Positions 26,158-35,454 of a DNA stretch of 64,000 nucleotides are shown here, piece by piece. Every line of letters starts with the position of its first letter. Position 1 is the first letter of the stretch. Position numbers and translations under genes: made by a program. The notes beneath the pieces were generated by a model. The model had not been told where the DNA came from. It searched no databases and was given only the letters and a program-made list of their open reading frames with translations. Origin of the DNA: Paracoccaceae bacterium (GTDB taxonomy: Bacteria; Pseudomonadota; Alphaproteobacteria; Rhodobacterales; Rhodobacteraceae); NCBI GenBank assembly GCA_029243395.1, contig JAQWSE010000012.1, positions 124,001 to 188,000 on the forward strand, read 5' to 3'.

Positions 26158-26726
26158 TTGAGAATTTTGCTAATCCAATTGACACACAAAATAAAATTTC
26201 TTCACCTCAGGAAGCATTCATGAAATTTCAGTGTCGAGCTAGGCAAATGATCATGCGTGATAATCTTGGAAGACCAGATGACTCAATCACCCCGAATATT
26301 TATCTTAAGGGGAATGCGGAACCTATTACAAAGATAATAACTTTGATGCATAAATTACCAGAGTACGCTGCTCTTTCAGAGTTAATGCATATTGCTAGGA
26401 AAACTAATGATCCATCTCAAAGGAGAGACCAAGCTGTTAAGTTGCTTTCTGCTTCATACTACCAAAAACATCGAGAATTCACTGATGTGTTGACGGCAAC
26501 ATTTGCTCCTAATTCAAATTTAGCAGAAACACTAATTTCTGAGGGGAGGTGTAGGCTTCTTTTTGATGCCTATTCTCATAAGTTTGAGAGTACTTTTGCT
26601 GTCAACAAACTCGAGAGATCAGAATTTCTTTTCCGTTCAACAGTAATGCATAATCAATTGTTTAATCCAAATCTTCACCCAGAAACAATTATTTTGAGTT
26701 TTAGTCCTGGGTGGGAGGAGAATTGA
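26154..26726 (+). CDS. Uncharacterised 190-residue protein, last gene of the oxidase/ligase operon
   Basis: No family recognised. It is predicted to be soluble and largely helical, with 'FQCRARQMIMRDNLGRPDD', 'LPEYAALSELMHIARKTND' and a C-terminal 'RSTVMHNQLFNPN'. The ATG overlaps the amidase stop by 4 bases, so its translation is coupled. The gene ends 70 bases before tmm. Position suggests an accessory role in the same pathway, but nothing in the sequence gives a reaction. Confidence 0.78.
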   Translation: MIENFANPIDTQNKISSPQEAFMKFQCRARQMIMRDNLGRPDDSITPNIYLKGNAEPITKIITLMHKLPEYAALSELMHIARKTNDPSQRRDQAVKLLSASYYQKHREFTDVLTATFAPNSNLAETLISEGRCRLLFDAYSHKFESTFAVNKLERSEFLFRSTVMHNQLFNPNLHPETIILSFSPGWEEN

Positions 26727-26796
26727 GCAACAATGATGGATCAAATAATTTGACAAAGTACTAATTGTCTACCAGTATTTTTATAGGGGAAATGTA

Positions 26797-28137
26797 ATGA
26801 GTGTTAAAGTTGGAATAATCGGTGCTGGTCCATCAGGATTATCGCAACTTAGGGCCTTTGAAAGGGCGGAAAACAAAGGCGCTTCAATTCCTGAAATTGT
26901 TTGTTTTGAAAAGCAATCAGATTGGGGAGGGCTTTGGAACTATACTTGGCGAACGGGTGTAGATGAAGCCGGAGATCCATGTCATGGATCAATGTATAGA
27001 TATCTTTGGTCAAATGGACCTAAAGAAGGATTAGAATTTGCTGACTATACATTTAGGGAGCACTTTGGAAAAGATATCGCATCTTACCCTCCTAGGGCTG
27101 TGCTATTCGATTACATCAAAGGTAGGTTAGAAAAAACTACTTTTAGAGATAAAATACGATTCAATACTATCGTCCGAGATGTTAGGTATCATGGGGATAC
27201 AAATAAATTTGAAGTAATATCTAGAGATAATAAGAACGATAAGGAGTCTACTGATTATTTTGATCACTTAATTGTAGCGACTGGTCATTTTTCCACCCCT
27301 AATGTTCCCTATTATGGGGGATTTGATAGTTTTAACGGTAGGATTTTACATGCTCATGATTTTAGAGATGCGCGAGAATTTACCGGGAAAAATATCTTAA
27401 TTCTCGGCACGAGTTACTCAGCAGAAGATATAGGATCTCAATGCTGGAAATACGGATGTAAGTCAATCACTGTAGCTCATAGAACTGCTCCCATGGGCTT
27501 TGACTGGCCTGAGAATTGGCAAGAGGTCCCAGCCTTGGTTAAAACCGAAGGGAATAAAGCGCATTTTAAGGATGGAACTTCTAAGGAAGTTGATGCAATT
27601 ATTCTTTGCACTGGGTATCAACATCATTTTCCATTTTTACCAGATGATCTTCGCTTAAAAACAGCAAACCGGTTGGCAGCAGCTAACTTGTATAAAGGGG
27701 TCGTTTGGGTCAATAATCCAAGATTATTTTACCTCGGAATGCAGGATCAGTGGTTTACCTTCAATATGTTTGACGCACAGGCCTGGTATGCACGTGATGT
27801 AATCATGGGAAAGATTGACTTACCTGAGGTTTCTGTAATGAAAAAGGATCCAGAAATCCGAGAAGCAAAAGAGGATGCATTAGAAGATGATTATGCTTGT
27901 GTTAGGTATCAGGGTGATTATGTGCGGGAGTTAATAGCTGAAACTGATTATCCTAGTTTTGATATCGATGCAGCCAATGAAGCATTCTTTTTATGGAAAA
28001 AGCATAAGAAGAAAAATATTATGACTTTTAGGGATCAAGGAGGTTTTGTTTCTCCAATGGATCAATCAATTTCCCCATCTTATAAGAAAGCTTGGAAAGA
28101 GGAACTTGACGATAGTCTTGAATCATATATGGAATGA
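26797..28137 (+). CDS. tmm: Trimethylamine monooxygenase
   Basis: 446 residues, a class B flavin monooxygenase closely resembling the Methylocella silvestris enzyme. FAD motif GAGPSG at residues 9-14, the flavin-monooxygenase fingerprint F179[10 protein letters not shown]189, NADPH motif [10 protein letters not shown] from residue 204, and [10 protein letters not shown] near 268. The N-terminal run '[15 protein letters not shown]' and '[13 protein letters not shown]' are typical of Tmm rather than of Baeyer-Villiger enzymes. It oxidises trimethylamine to its N-oxide with NADPH and O2. A TTGACA (26750-26755) lies upstream but no good -10 follows it. The TMAO transporter and demethylase genes come next on the same strand. 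Confidence 0.96.
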   Translation: MSVKVGIIGAGPSGLSQLRAFERAENKGASIPEIVCFEKQSDWGGLWNYTWRTGVDEAGDPCHGSMYRYLWSNGPKEGLEFADYTFREHFGKDIASYPPRAVLFDYIKGRLEKTTFRDKIRFNTIVRDVRYHGDTNKFEVISRDNKNDKESTDYFDHLIVATGHFSTPNVPYYGGFDSFNGRILHAHDFRDAREFTGKNILILGTSYSAEDIGSQCWKYGCKSITVAHRTAPMGFDWPENWQEVPALVKTEGNKAHFKDGTSKEVDAIILCTGYQHHFPFLPDDLRLKTANRLAAANLYKGVVWVNNPRLFYLGMQDQWFTFNMFDAQAWYARDVIMGKIDLPEVSVMKKDPEIREAKEDALEDDYACVRYQGDYVRELIAETDYPSFDIDAANEAFFLWKKHKKKNIMTFRDQGGFVSPMDQSISPSYKKAWKEELDDSLESYME

Positions 28138-28206
28138 ATAGAATATGAAGTAGTTTTTAATTTTAACGAGTATGATTAGTAAAATTTAAACAAAAGGGAG
28201 AAGAAA

Positions 28207-29148
28207 ATGAGGAAAATAATAACAGCATTTCTAGTCTCAGTAGGACTATTGATGGCACCGGCTTTTCTATCAGCGAAAGATAGTAGTAAGCCAATAGTAA
28301 TTCCAACACACAATTGGTCTAGCCAAGTGGTGATGGCCTACGTGATAGGTGGCATATTTGAAAGTATGGGAAATACGGTGGAGTACGTTCCTGCGGATAC
28401 CCAAGCAGTTTATGAAGCCATCAGAAATGGTGACGTCACGATTTCCCATGAAGTATGGCAATCGACTTTTGGGAAATCTTTTTACGAAGCCATGGCTAAA
28501 GGTGGAATTATTGATGCCGGCACACATGCAGCCATGACCTTAGAAGAAGTAGGTGTTCCACAATGGGTGATTGACAAGAATTTGTGCCCAGGCTTGCCAA
28601 ATTGGGAAGCTCTAAAAGACTGTAAAGATGTGTTTGCTACCGCAGATTCAGGTGGTAAAGGAAGAATTCTTGAAGGACCTCAAAGCTGGCATGGAGTAGA
28701 ATATCCAGACCGTGTAGAAGCTCTTTTAGGGGACGACTGGGTTGTTAAGTTTGCTGGAAGTGCTGACGCACTTTGGGCCGAGCTTGCAGCTGCAAAAAAA
28801 GAAGGTCGTGGTACTATAACTTTCAATTGGACTCCAAACTTCACTGATGCCGATGGTTTTGCTTTCATCGAATGGCCACCATATTATCCAGGTTGCAGAA
28901 AACAGGATGGAGGAGACAGCAAATGTGGATCACCAAAGGGTTGGTTAAAGAAGGCTGCAAATTATAAGATGCCGAAGACGCATCCAGCAGCTTACACTAC
29001 TTTTTCACAGATTTCTTTTAATGCCGGACAAATTGGCCAGATGGCTAAGCTGGTGGACATTGAAGGGTTGAGCCATCAAGATGCTGCAAAAAAATGGTTG
29101 GCTGATAATGAAGACGTCTGGAAGCCTTTTACTAAGCCAGGCATGTAA
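28207..29148 (+). CDS. tmoX: TMAO ABC transporter substrate-binding protein
   Basis: 313 residues with a clear signal peptide (MRKIITAFLVSVGLLMAPAFLSA) and an OpuAC-type quaternary-amine-binding domain. Aromatic residues needed for a cation-pi box are plentiful (NWSSQVV, HEVWQSTFG, NFTDADGFAFIEW). Paired cysteines (NLCPGLPNW...LKDC; YPGCRKQDGGDSKC) suggest disulfides and a metal or structural site as described for TmoX. AAAAGGGAGAAGAAA precedes the ATG. A strong hairpin-terminator follows, before tmoW, so the binding protein is probably made in excess over the membrane parts. Confidence 0.92.
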   Translation: MRKIITAFLVSVGLLMAPAFLSAKDSSKPIVIPTHNWSSQVVMAYVIGGIFESMGNTVEYVPADTQAVYEAIRNGDVTISHEVWQSTFGKSFYEAMAKGGIIDAGTHAAMTLEEVGVPQWVIDKNLCPGLPNWEALKDCKDVFATADSGGKGRILEGPQSWHGVEYPDRVEALLGDDWVVKFAGSADALWAELAAAKKEGRGTITFNWTPNFTDADGFAFIEWPPYYPGCRKQDGGDSKCGSPKGWLKKAANYKMPKTHPAAYTTFSQISFNAGQIGQMAKLVDIEGLSHQDAAKKWLADNEDVWKPFTKPGM

Positions 29149-29176
29149 TTTTAATTTTGATTATACTATAATTTAA

Positions 29177-29219
29177 GCCTATACCCCGAACTAAGAAACT
29201 TCGGGGTATAGGCGTTTTT
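29177..29219 (+). terminator. Intrinsic terminator / attenuator between tmoX and tmoW
   Basis: A 14-base perfect stem: GCCTATACCCCGAA (29177-29190), 9-base loop, TTCGGGGTATAGGC (29200-29213), then GTTTTTG. It lies 28 bases past the tmoX stop and about 105 bases before tmoW. Partial readthrough would set the usual excess of binding protein; tmoWV-cupin-tdm may also have their own promoter in the remaining gap. Confidence 0.85.
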
Positions 29220-29322
29220 GAAATTAAGGCTAGTAGCTAGTATTTAGTTTCCATTTTGAATTAGGTGTGGAAAACTGACACAAGATTTGTACCTCATCAT
29301 TCAAATAAAGATAAAGTGAGTT

Positions 29323-30384
29323 ATGGCTGAAAAAATTACGAAAAAAACCATAGATCAACCAGTAATAAAATGTGAATCTGTTTATAAAATTTTTGGTAAT
29401 AACGCCAAGAGAGTTTTTAGATCGGCAGGGGGAGTTATTGATCAAGATGTTTTTCAAAAAGCTGGATGTATTGTGGGAGTTAATAATGCAACCTTTGAAT
29501 TATTCGAAGGAGAGCTTCTTGTGGTTATGGGGCTATCTGGTTCTGGAAAATCAACGCTTTTAAGATGCATTTCAAGATTGACAGAAACTACTGCTGGGAA
29601 GATTTACGTTGAGGGTAGAGACTTAGTTGCTATGAATAATAAGGAGTTAATAGAACTTCGTCGCAACAAAATGGGAATGGTTTTTCAAAGCTTTGCATTA
29701 TTACCCCACAAGACAGTTATAGAAAACATTGCTTTTCCACTCCAAATCAAGGGAAATAGTACTAATGAAAGTATTAATAGGGCCATGGAAATGGTTGATT
29801 TGGTTGGATTAGGAGGCCGAGAAAATTATTTTCCCAGACAGCTTTCAGGTGGTCAACAGCAAAGGGTAGGCATAGCTAGATCTCTTGCAGTTGAACCAGA
29901 TATTTGGTTTCTGGATGAGCCATTTTCTGCCTTGGATCCATTAATTCGTAAAGAAATGCAAGATGAATTTCTGAGACTTCAAGGAGTTTTAGGTAAGACT
30001 ATATTATTTGTGACCCACGATTTTGATGAAGCCTTAAGACTAGCTGACAGAATTGCTATAATGAAAGATGGCATAATTGAACAAATTGATACACCGGCAA
30101 ACATCGTTTTAAATCCTGCCACAGAATATGTTCGTAAATTTACTCAGGACGTACCTAGAGAAAAAGTCTTAAAAATAGAAGCGATTATGGATTGTAATGC
30201 AAAATCATTAAAAATAGGGAAATTGACGATCTCAAAAGACGCCTTAATCGAAACTGTAGCAGAAGCTGTTTTGAGCCAGGCAGAACTAGTGAGGGTAACA
30301 AATGAGAAGGGCGATACAGTAGGGGTGATAGATCGCCTGAGGATAATAAATGTCCTTTTTGGCGATAAAAAAAGCTCAGGTTAG
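29323..30384 (+). CDS. tmoW: TMAO ABC transporter ATP-binding protein
   Basis: 353 residues. Walker A GLSGSGKST (about residue 73), Q-loop 'MVFQSFALLPHK', signature LSGGQQQR, Walker B IWFLDEPFSALD and the switch His in VTHDFDEA are all present. The N-terminal extension before Walker A ('NNAKRVFRSAGGVID') and a C-terminal part after residue 270 match the OpuAA/ProV class of osmolyte importers, though the C-terminal tail is shorter than a full tandem CBS pair. It energises uptake of trimethylamine N-oxide with TmoV and TmoX. It is followed by tmoV after 9 bases. Confidence 0.93.
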   Translation: MAEKITKKTIDQPVIKCESVYKIFGNNAKRVFRSAGGVIDQDVFQKAGCIVGVNNATFELFEGELLVVMGLSGSGKSTLLRCISRLTETTAGKIYVEGRDLVAMNNKELIELRRNKMGMVFQSFALLPHKTVIENIAFPLQIKGNSTNESINRAMEMVDLVGLGGRENYFPRQLSGGQQQRVGIARSLAVEPDIWFLDEPFSALDPLIRKEMQDEFLRLQGVLGKTILFVTHDFDEALRLADRIAIMKDGIIEQIDTPANIVLNPATEYVRKFTQDVPREKVLKIEAIMDCNAKSLKIGKLTISKDALIETVAEAVLSQAELVRVTNEKGDTVGVIDRLRIINVLFGDKKSSG

Positions 30385-30393
30385 CACATTAAA

Positions 30394-32463
30394 ATGAGTG
30401 AAATGAGAAACTACATAAGTAATAATAAGAAACTAACACAGTTTGTCGTGCTTTTAGTTATATTCTTTTCACTTTGTTTTTTAATCAGTCCATCTGATAG
30501 TAATATTCTTTGGCGTTTTCCTCCTTTAATAGCAGGACTACCATTACTCATAAATGACTGCGTCAGCTATCTGATGTACGAATTCATGCCTATAGAAATA
30601 TATGATTCTGAAATAGAGGAGTATGAGGAACGCCCTCTAATTAAGGAGGTGACCAGAGCTTTATCTAGTACAGTACTTTTTTGTATCCAAGTCATTCGGG
30701 AGATCTTGTTGGGCGGTGTTAAAACCATAGTTACCTTTACTAGTTGGGATTTTGTTAATGAAAACAAATGGGCCTATTGGCCAGCACTACCTTGGACGGT
30801 TGTTTGTAGTGCTGCAATTCTCCTAGGTTATTCCCTAAGAGGTTTTGGCCTCGCCACACTGGCAGGTTTAGCTAGTATGTACATATCCATTTTTGGTCAG
30901 TGGGAACCTGCCATGGAAACTCTTTCACTTGTTTTAATTGCTGCTCCAGCATCCTTTGTCTTAGGCTTATTTTTTGGGGTACTTGCATATAGAAATAAAA
31001 GTGTTGAATCTGCATTGGCACCGCTGCTAAACATTGCCCAGACAATGCCACATTTCTCCTACTTGGTACCTGCCATGGTTTTTTTTGGAGTTGGAGACCA
31101 TGCTGGAGCAATTGCAACCATAATATTCGCTACACCACCAATGATACGCCTGACTATACTGGGGCTGAAGAAAGTATCACCTGAGGTTACCGAAGCAGCA
31201 TTGATGAGTGGTTGTAATGAATTTCAATTAATGTTTAGAGTACTGATTCCAACTGCAAGACGTGACATATTAATTGGTGTTAATCAGGTAATAATGCAAT
31301 GCCTTGCCATGGCTGTTATAGCGTCTTTTATTGGCGCTAAAGGTCTTGGTTTTAATTTATTATTAGCGCTTAACGGACTTAGAGTAGGTCAGGCTATAGA
31401 GTTAGGAATCTGCATTGTTTTAATTGCAGTTGTTCTAGACAAACTTTCCCTTGCGTGGGCTAATAAACAAGTAGATTATTTTGCAGACCTTAATTTCATG
31501 CAGCGAAATAAATACAAGATTTTCTTATTTTTCCTACTCTTTTTCTGGTCGATAATTGCTTACATTGGAACTTTCTTGTTTGAAGAAGGTTTCAATTATT
31601 TTTACTTGATCCCGCATAATAAAGGGATAACTACAGAGACTTTTTGGCAGGGAGGAGTAGACTGGATTGTGGATACCTTTTTTTTCCAGTTGAAAGCTTT
31701 TAACGAATTCCTAATTATATCTGTGTTATTACCGATGAAGCATGCCTATCTTAGTATGCCAGTTATCGCGACTTTTGTACTGATCATGGGCATTGGTTAT
31801 ATTATTGGTGGCTTGAAATCTGCTTTTATAGTCGGATTTTTTCTCATATTCATAGCATTCACTGAATGGTGGGATAGAGCTCTTATTACTGCTTATATGG
31901 CCACTTTTGGGGTTATCGTTTCCGCACTTATTGGTATTACCGTTGGATCTATTTGTGCCCAGACTAATATTACTAGTAAATCTATTATATTAATTTGTGA
32001 TACATTTCAGACCTTTCCGTCTTTTATTTATCTTATACCAGTTATTATGCTTTTTGGAGTTACCGATACCTCAGTTTTGATCGCTGTAATCGTTTATGCT
32101 ACTATTCCAGCCACGAGATACACCGTTGAGGGACTTCGAAGCGTACCAGATACTCTCCATGATGCAGGCTCGATGTCAGGAGTTAATCGGTTACAAAGGT
32201 GGTTAAAAATAGAACTACCTCTTGCTTTCCCGCATATGATGCTAGGTGTTAACCAAACCGTTGTTTTCGCACTTTTCATGGTAATCATTGGAGCAATGAT
32301 TGGTACTGAAGATCTAGGCCAATATATCTTGAAATCCTTGTCTGACAAACATGGTATTGGAAATGGTCTAACATTAGGTTTTTGCGTGGCTTTCATTGGA
32401 TTAGCCGTAGATCATTTGATTAGAACATGGGCTGAAGAGAGAAAGAAGGCTTTAGGACTATGA
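30394..32463 (+). CDS. tmoV: TMAO ABC transporter permease, double-length
   Basis: 689 residues, about twice a normal OpuAB/ProW permease, with two binding-protein-dependent permease domains in one chain. The first EAA-type loop is at about residues 258-290 (VTEAALMSGCNEFQLMFRV, then IPTARRDILIGVNQ), the second near 580-620 (LHDAGSMSGVNRLQRWLK, then LPLAFPHMMLGVNQ). Many hydrophobic helices flank both. One polypeptide thus supplies the whole membrane channel for TmoW. It starts 9 bases after tmoW and overlaps the cupin gene by 4 bases. Confidence 0.92.
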   Translation: MSEMRNYISNNKKLTQFVVLLVIFFSLCFLISPSDSNILWRFPPLIAGLPLLINDCVSYLMYEFMPIEIYDSEIEEYEERPLIKEVTRALSSTVLFCIQVIREILLGGVKTIVTFTSWDFVNENKWAYWPALPWTVVCSAAILLGYSLRGFGLATLAGLASMYISIFGQWEPAMETLSLVLIAAPASFVLGLFFGVLAYRNKSVESALAPLLNIAQTMPHFSYLVPAMVFFGVGDHAGAIATIIFATPPMIRLTILGLKKVSPEVTEAALMSGCNEFQLMFRVLIPTARRDILIGVNQVIMQCLAMAVIASFIGAKGLGFNLLLALNGLRVGQAIELGICIVLIAVVLDKLSLAWANKQVDYFADLNFMQRNKYKIFLFFLLFFWSIIAYIGTFLFEEGFNYFYLIPHNKGITTETFWQGGVDWIVDTFFFQLKAFNEFLIISVLLPMKHAYLSMPVIATFVLIMGIGYIIGGLKSAFIVGFFLIFIAFTEWWDRALITAYMATFGVIVSALIGITVGSICAQTNITSKSIILICDTFQTFPSFIYLIPVIMLFGVTDTSVLIAVIVYATIPATRYTVEGLRSVPDTLHDAGSMSGVNRLQRWLKIELPLAFPHMMLGVNQTVVFALFMVIIGAMIGTEDLGQYILKSLSDKHGIGNGLTLGFCVAFIGLAVDHLIRTWAEERKKALGL

Positions 32464-32831
32464 GTGATCTAAACGAATTAAGAAAGGTTGCTAATATTGA
32501 GACTCTGGAATGGGAGATTCTGGATCAGCCTGGATTACCAGGAGAGAAAGTATGGTGGTATAATTTGAGTTATGATCCTGAAATGGGTCAAGGTTCCTAT
32601 CTTTATAAGATGGGCCCTGGAGCTAGGTCGAACCCTCATGAACATGAAGGACCTGAGGAATTCTTTATTTTGGAAGGAGATTTAGTTGATAATGATGGTT
32701 ATATCTATAAAAGAGGGGATTTTGTATCTCTAACAGGAGGCTCTCGTCATTACAGCGTTTCACCTTCAGGGTGCATTATAGTCGTAACCCATCGTGGTAA
32801 AGTCATTGATTTAGATAAAGAAGATTTGTGA
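32460..32831 (+). CDS. Small single-domain cupin linked to TMAO demethylase
   Basis: 123 residues, a single cupin_2 barrel. Metal ligands are visible in NPHEHEGPEEFFILEGDL (two His and a Glu) and in GSRHYSV (distal His). It overlaps tmoV by ATGA and the tdm start by 4 bases (GTGA), so all three are translationally coupled. Possible roles are handling of formaldehyde or a metal for Tdm, or sensing, but none is established by the sequence. The tight coupling makes a role in TMAO metabolism likely. Confidence 0.85.
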   Translation: MSDLNELRKVANIETLEWEILDQPGLPGEKVWWYNLSYDPEMGQGSYLYKMGPGARSNPHEHEGPEEFFILEGDLVDNDGYIYKRGDFVSLTGGSRHYSVSPSGCIIVVTHRGKVIDLDKEDL

Positions 32832-35215
32832 TGGGACTAATGCAATATATAGAAAGGCCTACTGTGCTTGGTTCAAGCAATGTACCAGGCCTACCTGTTC
32901 TGCCGCATGGTGTTGAACGTCATGTCGTTCCTGGTGGGGGAAGCAGGGGAATAAATATAAATAAAGGTGATGAAATTGCCGTCGTAGATCGAGAGGGCCT
33001 GCAACTAGCTGAAATGGTCTTCTTTGATCCCTCGGGTCGTTCTGATGCTGCAATGCTAGGAGCTAGAGGTAGTGGGAAAGCAGAATACCTGATCAAGCTA
33101 TTGTCTTCCGGTGATCAGTCAGGGGTCAAGGTTTTAAGAGCTCTGGAAAAGACCAATTTTGATATAAGAAAAGGTAATGCCATTAGGATCTTTACCGAAG
33201 GTTCTAAGGCTAGTGACTCTGTTGAATTTGTAGCCTCTTCGGATGGACTTCTAATTATCGCAGCACCTGGGGAGCATATGTTGCCCGAGGCTCAGAATGT
33301 CCCTACTGAATTGATAGTTTATATTAAAAGAGCTGACCCTGGGTTTCTTAAAGGTGGGATCTTGCCCCCAGATCCTCTTGTTGATCCGCTGGTTGATAAG
33401 AATATTCAACCTGGTGAGGCCAAGTCTTATGAAGTAAAAGCAGGTGATTACATTCAAATTTTAGACGTGCAAGGTAGGGAGTGTTCAGATTTTCAAGCTT
33501 TTAGTCTTCGTGAATTAGATAAGGGTATCGAAAGGGAAATAGATCCGACGACAACAAGAAGTTTGATGGGTTCTCTCTATCCAAGCCCTGGAATCTTTTC
33601 GAAATATTGGACTTTGGACCATGAACCACTTGTGGAAATTGTGCAAGACACTTGTGGTAGACATGATACCTTTGGATTGGCTTGTACGGCTAGATATTAT
33701 GAAGATCTGGGTTATCCAGGGCATGTAAATTGCTCCGACAATATGAACATAGACTTGGCAACATATGGCATAAAGCCAAGAGGTGGATGGCCAGCTATTA
33801 ATTTTTTCTTCAATACTATGCTTGATGATACCAATGCCTTAGGCATGGATGATCCATGGTCTCGACCAGGTGATTTTGTGATGCTAAAGGCTATTACTGA
33901 TCTGATTTGTATTTCTACCGCTTGTCCTTGTGACGTGGATCCAGCAAATGGTTGGAATCCAACAGACATACAAGTACGGACTTATTCGAAAGAAAATAAA
34001 TTTAAGCGCTCCATTGGGTGGAGAAAGACAACGGAGGCAGACATGGAACAAACCAAACAAACTGGTTTTCATAATTCTTTTTCTAAACACACCAGAAATT
34101 TTGTTGAATATAACGGCTATTGGCTTCCTAACACCATGACAAATCATGGAGCAATCTCAGAGTATTGGGCTTGTCGAGAGAAGGCAGCTGTTATGGATTT
34201 ATCTCCATTAAGAAAATATGAAGTTACTGGACCAGATGCAAAAACACTTATGCAAAAGTGCGTAACCCGAAATATGGACAAACTAGCCGTAGGTCAGGTA
34301 GTTTATACGGCTATGTGTTATGAGCATGGCGGTATGATCGATGATGGAACCGTATTTAGATTGGGCGAAAATAATTTTCGGTGGGTAGGAGGAAATGATT
34401 TTAGCGGAGTTTGGTTAAGAGAACAGGCTGAAAAAATGGGAATAGATGCTTGGGTGAGAAACTCTACAGATCATCTCTGTAACATTGCTATTCAAGGACC
34501 AAGAAGCCGGGAGATACTTGAAAAAATTATTTGGACTGCTCCAGTGCAACCCAACATGAGTGAACTGCAGTGGTTTAGGTTTTCAGTAGCCCGACTAAAA
34601 GATTTTCATGGCCCATCTTGTGTCGTAAGTAGGACTGGATATTCAGGTGAATTAGGATATGAAGTTTTTTGCCATCCCAGGAATGCTCAGGAAGTCTTTG
34701 ATGCTATATGGGATGTGGGGCAGGAGTTTGGATTGACTCCTTTGGGTCTAGAAGCCCTCAACATGCTCAGAGTTGAGGCTGGTTTGATCTTTGCAGGGTA
34801 TGAATTTACAGATCAGATAGATCCCTTTGAGGCTGGAATAGGTTTTACTGTACCATTAAAAACTCAGACAGCTGACTTTATTGGAAGAGCGGCACTGGAA
34901 AAGAAAAAAGCCAACCCACAAAAGAAACTAGTGGGATTGGATATAGAGGGAGGTCTAGTTCCATCCTCTGGTGATTGCATTAGATTGGGGAGAGCCCAAA
35001 TAGGTGAAATCACTTCAGCAGTTAGATCCCCTATTTTGGATAAAACAATAGCTTTGGCCAGAATTTCAGTAGAACATTCCGAAGTTGATACAGAAATTGA
35101 AGTTGGTCAACTAGATGGTTTCCAGAAAAGAATACCTGCGAAGGTTATTTCTTTTCCTCATTTTGATCCTACAAAGGAGAGGGTCCGGGGAAACTATGGT
35201 GGTGAAAGCAACTAG
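32828..35215 (+). CDS. tdm: Trimethylamine N-oxide demethylase
   Basis: 795 residues (GTG at 32828; the ATG at 32831 is equally possible). Residues about 15-400 are a DUF1989 domain, residues about 430-790 a GcvT (aminomethyltransferase) domain with 'EKAAVMDLSPLRKYEVTGP' and 'LEALNMLRVEAGLIFAGYEF'. Cys302 (HVNCSDN), Cys366 and Cys368 (CPCDVDPANGW) have the same spacing (64 and 2) as the zinc ligands I recall for Methylocella Tdm (Cys279, 343, 345). The DUF1989 part splits TMAO to dimethylamine and formaldehyde; the GcvT part may pass the C1 unit to tetrahydrofolate. Its TAG stop forms part of the following terminator. Confidence 0.95.
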   Translation: MMGLMQYIERPTVLGSSNVPGLPVLPHGVERHVVPGGGSRGININKGDEIAVVDREGLQLAEMVFFDPSGRSDAAMLGARGSGKAEYLIKLLSSGDQSGVKVLRALEKTNFDIRKGNAIRIFTEGSKASDSVEFVASSDGLLIIAAPGEHMLPEAQNVPTELIVYIKRADPGFLKGGILPPDPLVDPLVDKNIQPGEAKSYEVKAGDYIQILDVQGRECSDFQAFSLRELDKGIEREIDPTTTRSLMGSLYPSPGIFSKYWTLDHEPLVEIVQDTCGRHDTFGLACTARYYEDLGYPGHVNCSDNMNIDLATYGIKPRGGWPAINFFFNTMLDDTNALGMDDPWSRPGDFVMLKAITDLICISTACPCDVDPANGWNPTDIQVRTYSKENKFKRSIGWRKTTEADMEQTKQTGFHNSFSKHTRNFVEYNGYWLPNTMTNHGAISEYWACREKAAVMDLSPLRKYEVTGPDAKTLMQKCVTRNMDKLAVGQVVYTAMCYEHGGMIDDGTVFRLGENNFRWVGGNDFSGVWLREQAEKMGIDAWVRNSTDHLCNIAIQGPRSREILEKIIWTAPVQPNMSELQWFRFSVARLKDFHGPSCVVSRTGYSGELGYEVFCHPRNAQEVFDAIWDVGQEFGLTPLGLEALNMLRVEAGLIFAGYEFTDQIDPFEAGIGFTVPLKTQTADFIGRAALEKKKANPQKKLVGLDIEGGLVPSSGDCIRLGRAQIGEITSAVRSPILDKTIALARISVEHSEVDTEIEVGQLDGFQKRIPAKVISFPHFDPTKERVRGNYGGESN

Positions 35216-35242
35216 GCCCACCACCAAACAGTGGCGGGCCTA
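35213..35242 (+). terminator. Terminator overlapping the tdm stop codon
   Basis: TAGGCCC-A-CCAC (35213-35224), loop CAAACA, GTGG-C-GGGCCTA (35231-35242) form an 11-pair stem with one A/C mismatch; the first TAG is the tdm stop codon. The downstream sequence is T-rich (ATTTTAGATTATTTTTCT). It separates the tmm/tdm operon from the convergent amt operon and its G+C content stands out locally. Confidence 0.75.
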
Positions 35243-35257
35243 GACTTAGATTTTAGA

Positions 35258-35431
35258 TTATTTTTCTACCTTATCGTATTTATCACTCTCAATCATTTGC
35301 CCGTATAGCAAGAATGCTATGCAGATAATGATTGCAATGAGAGTATAAAAGAATGTGAGAGTTGAGCCCGCACCCATAAACATGGCACCGTCAACAACAC
35401 TCCAATCTAATTTATCATAAGGAAATCCCAT
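35258..35431 (-). CDS. 57-residue single-pass membrane protein downstream of amt
   Basis: An ORF of 58 codons including stop, missed by common 60-residue cut-offs. ATG at 35431 follows AGGAAAGGA by 6 bases on the minus strand, an excellent ribosome site. The protein begins MGFPYDKLDW, has one hydrophobic helix (about residues 24-43, TLTFFYTLIAIIICIAFLLY) and a charged tail ending DKYDKVEK. It starts 23 bases after the amt stop and shares its direction, so the two are probably co-transcribed. I know no family for it; a small partner of the ammonium channel is the obvious hypothesis. Confidence 0.78.
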   Translation of the reverse strand: MGFPYDKLDWSVVDGAMFMGAGSTLTFFYTLIAIIICIAFLLYGQMIESDKYDKVEK

Positions 35432-35454
35432 TTTTTATCCTTTCCTAGTAGAGT

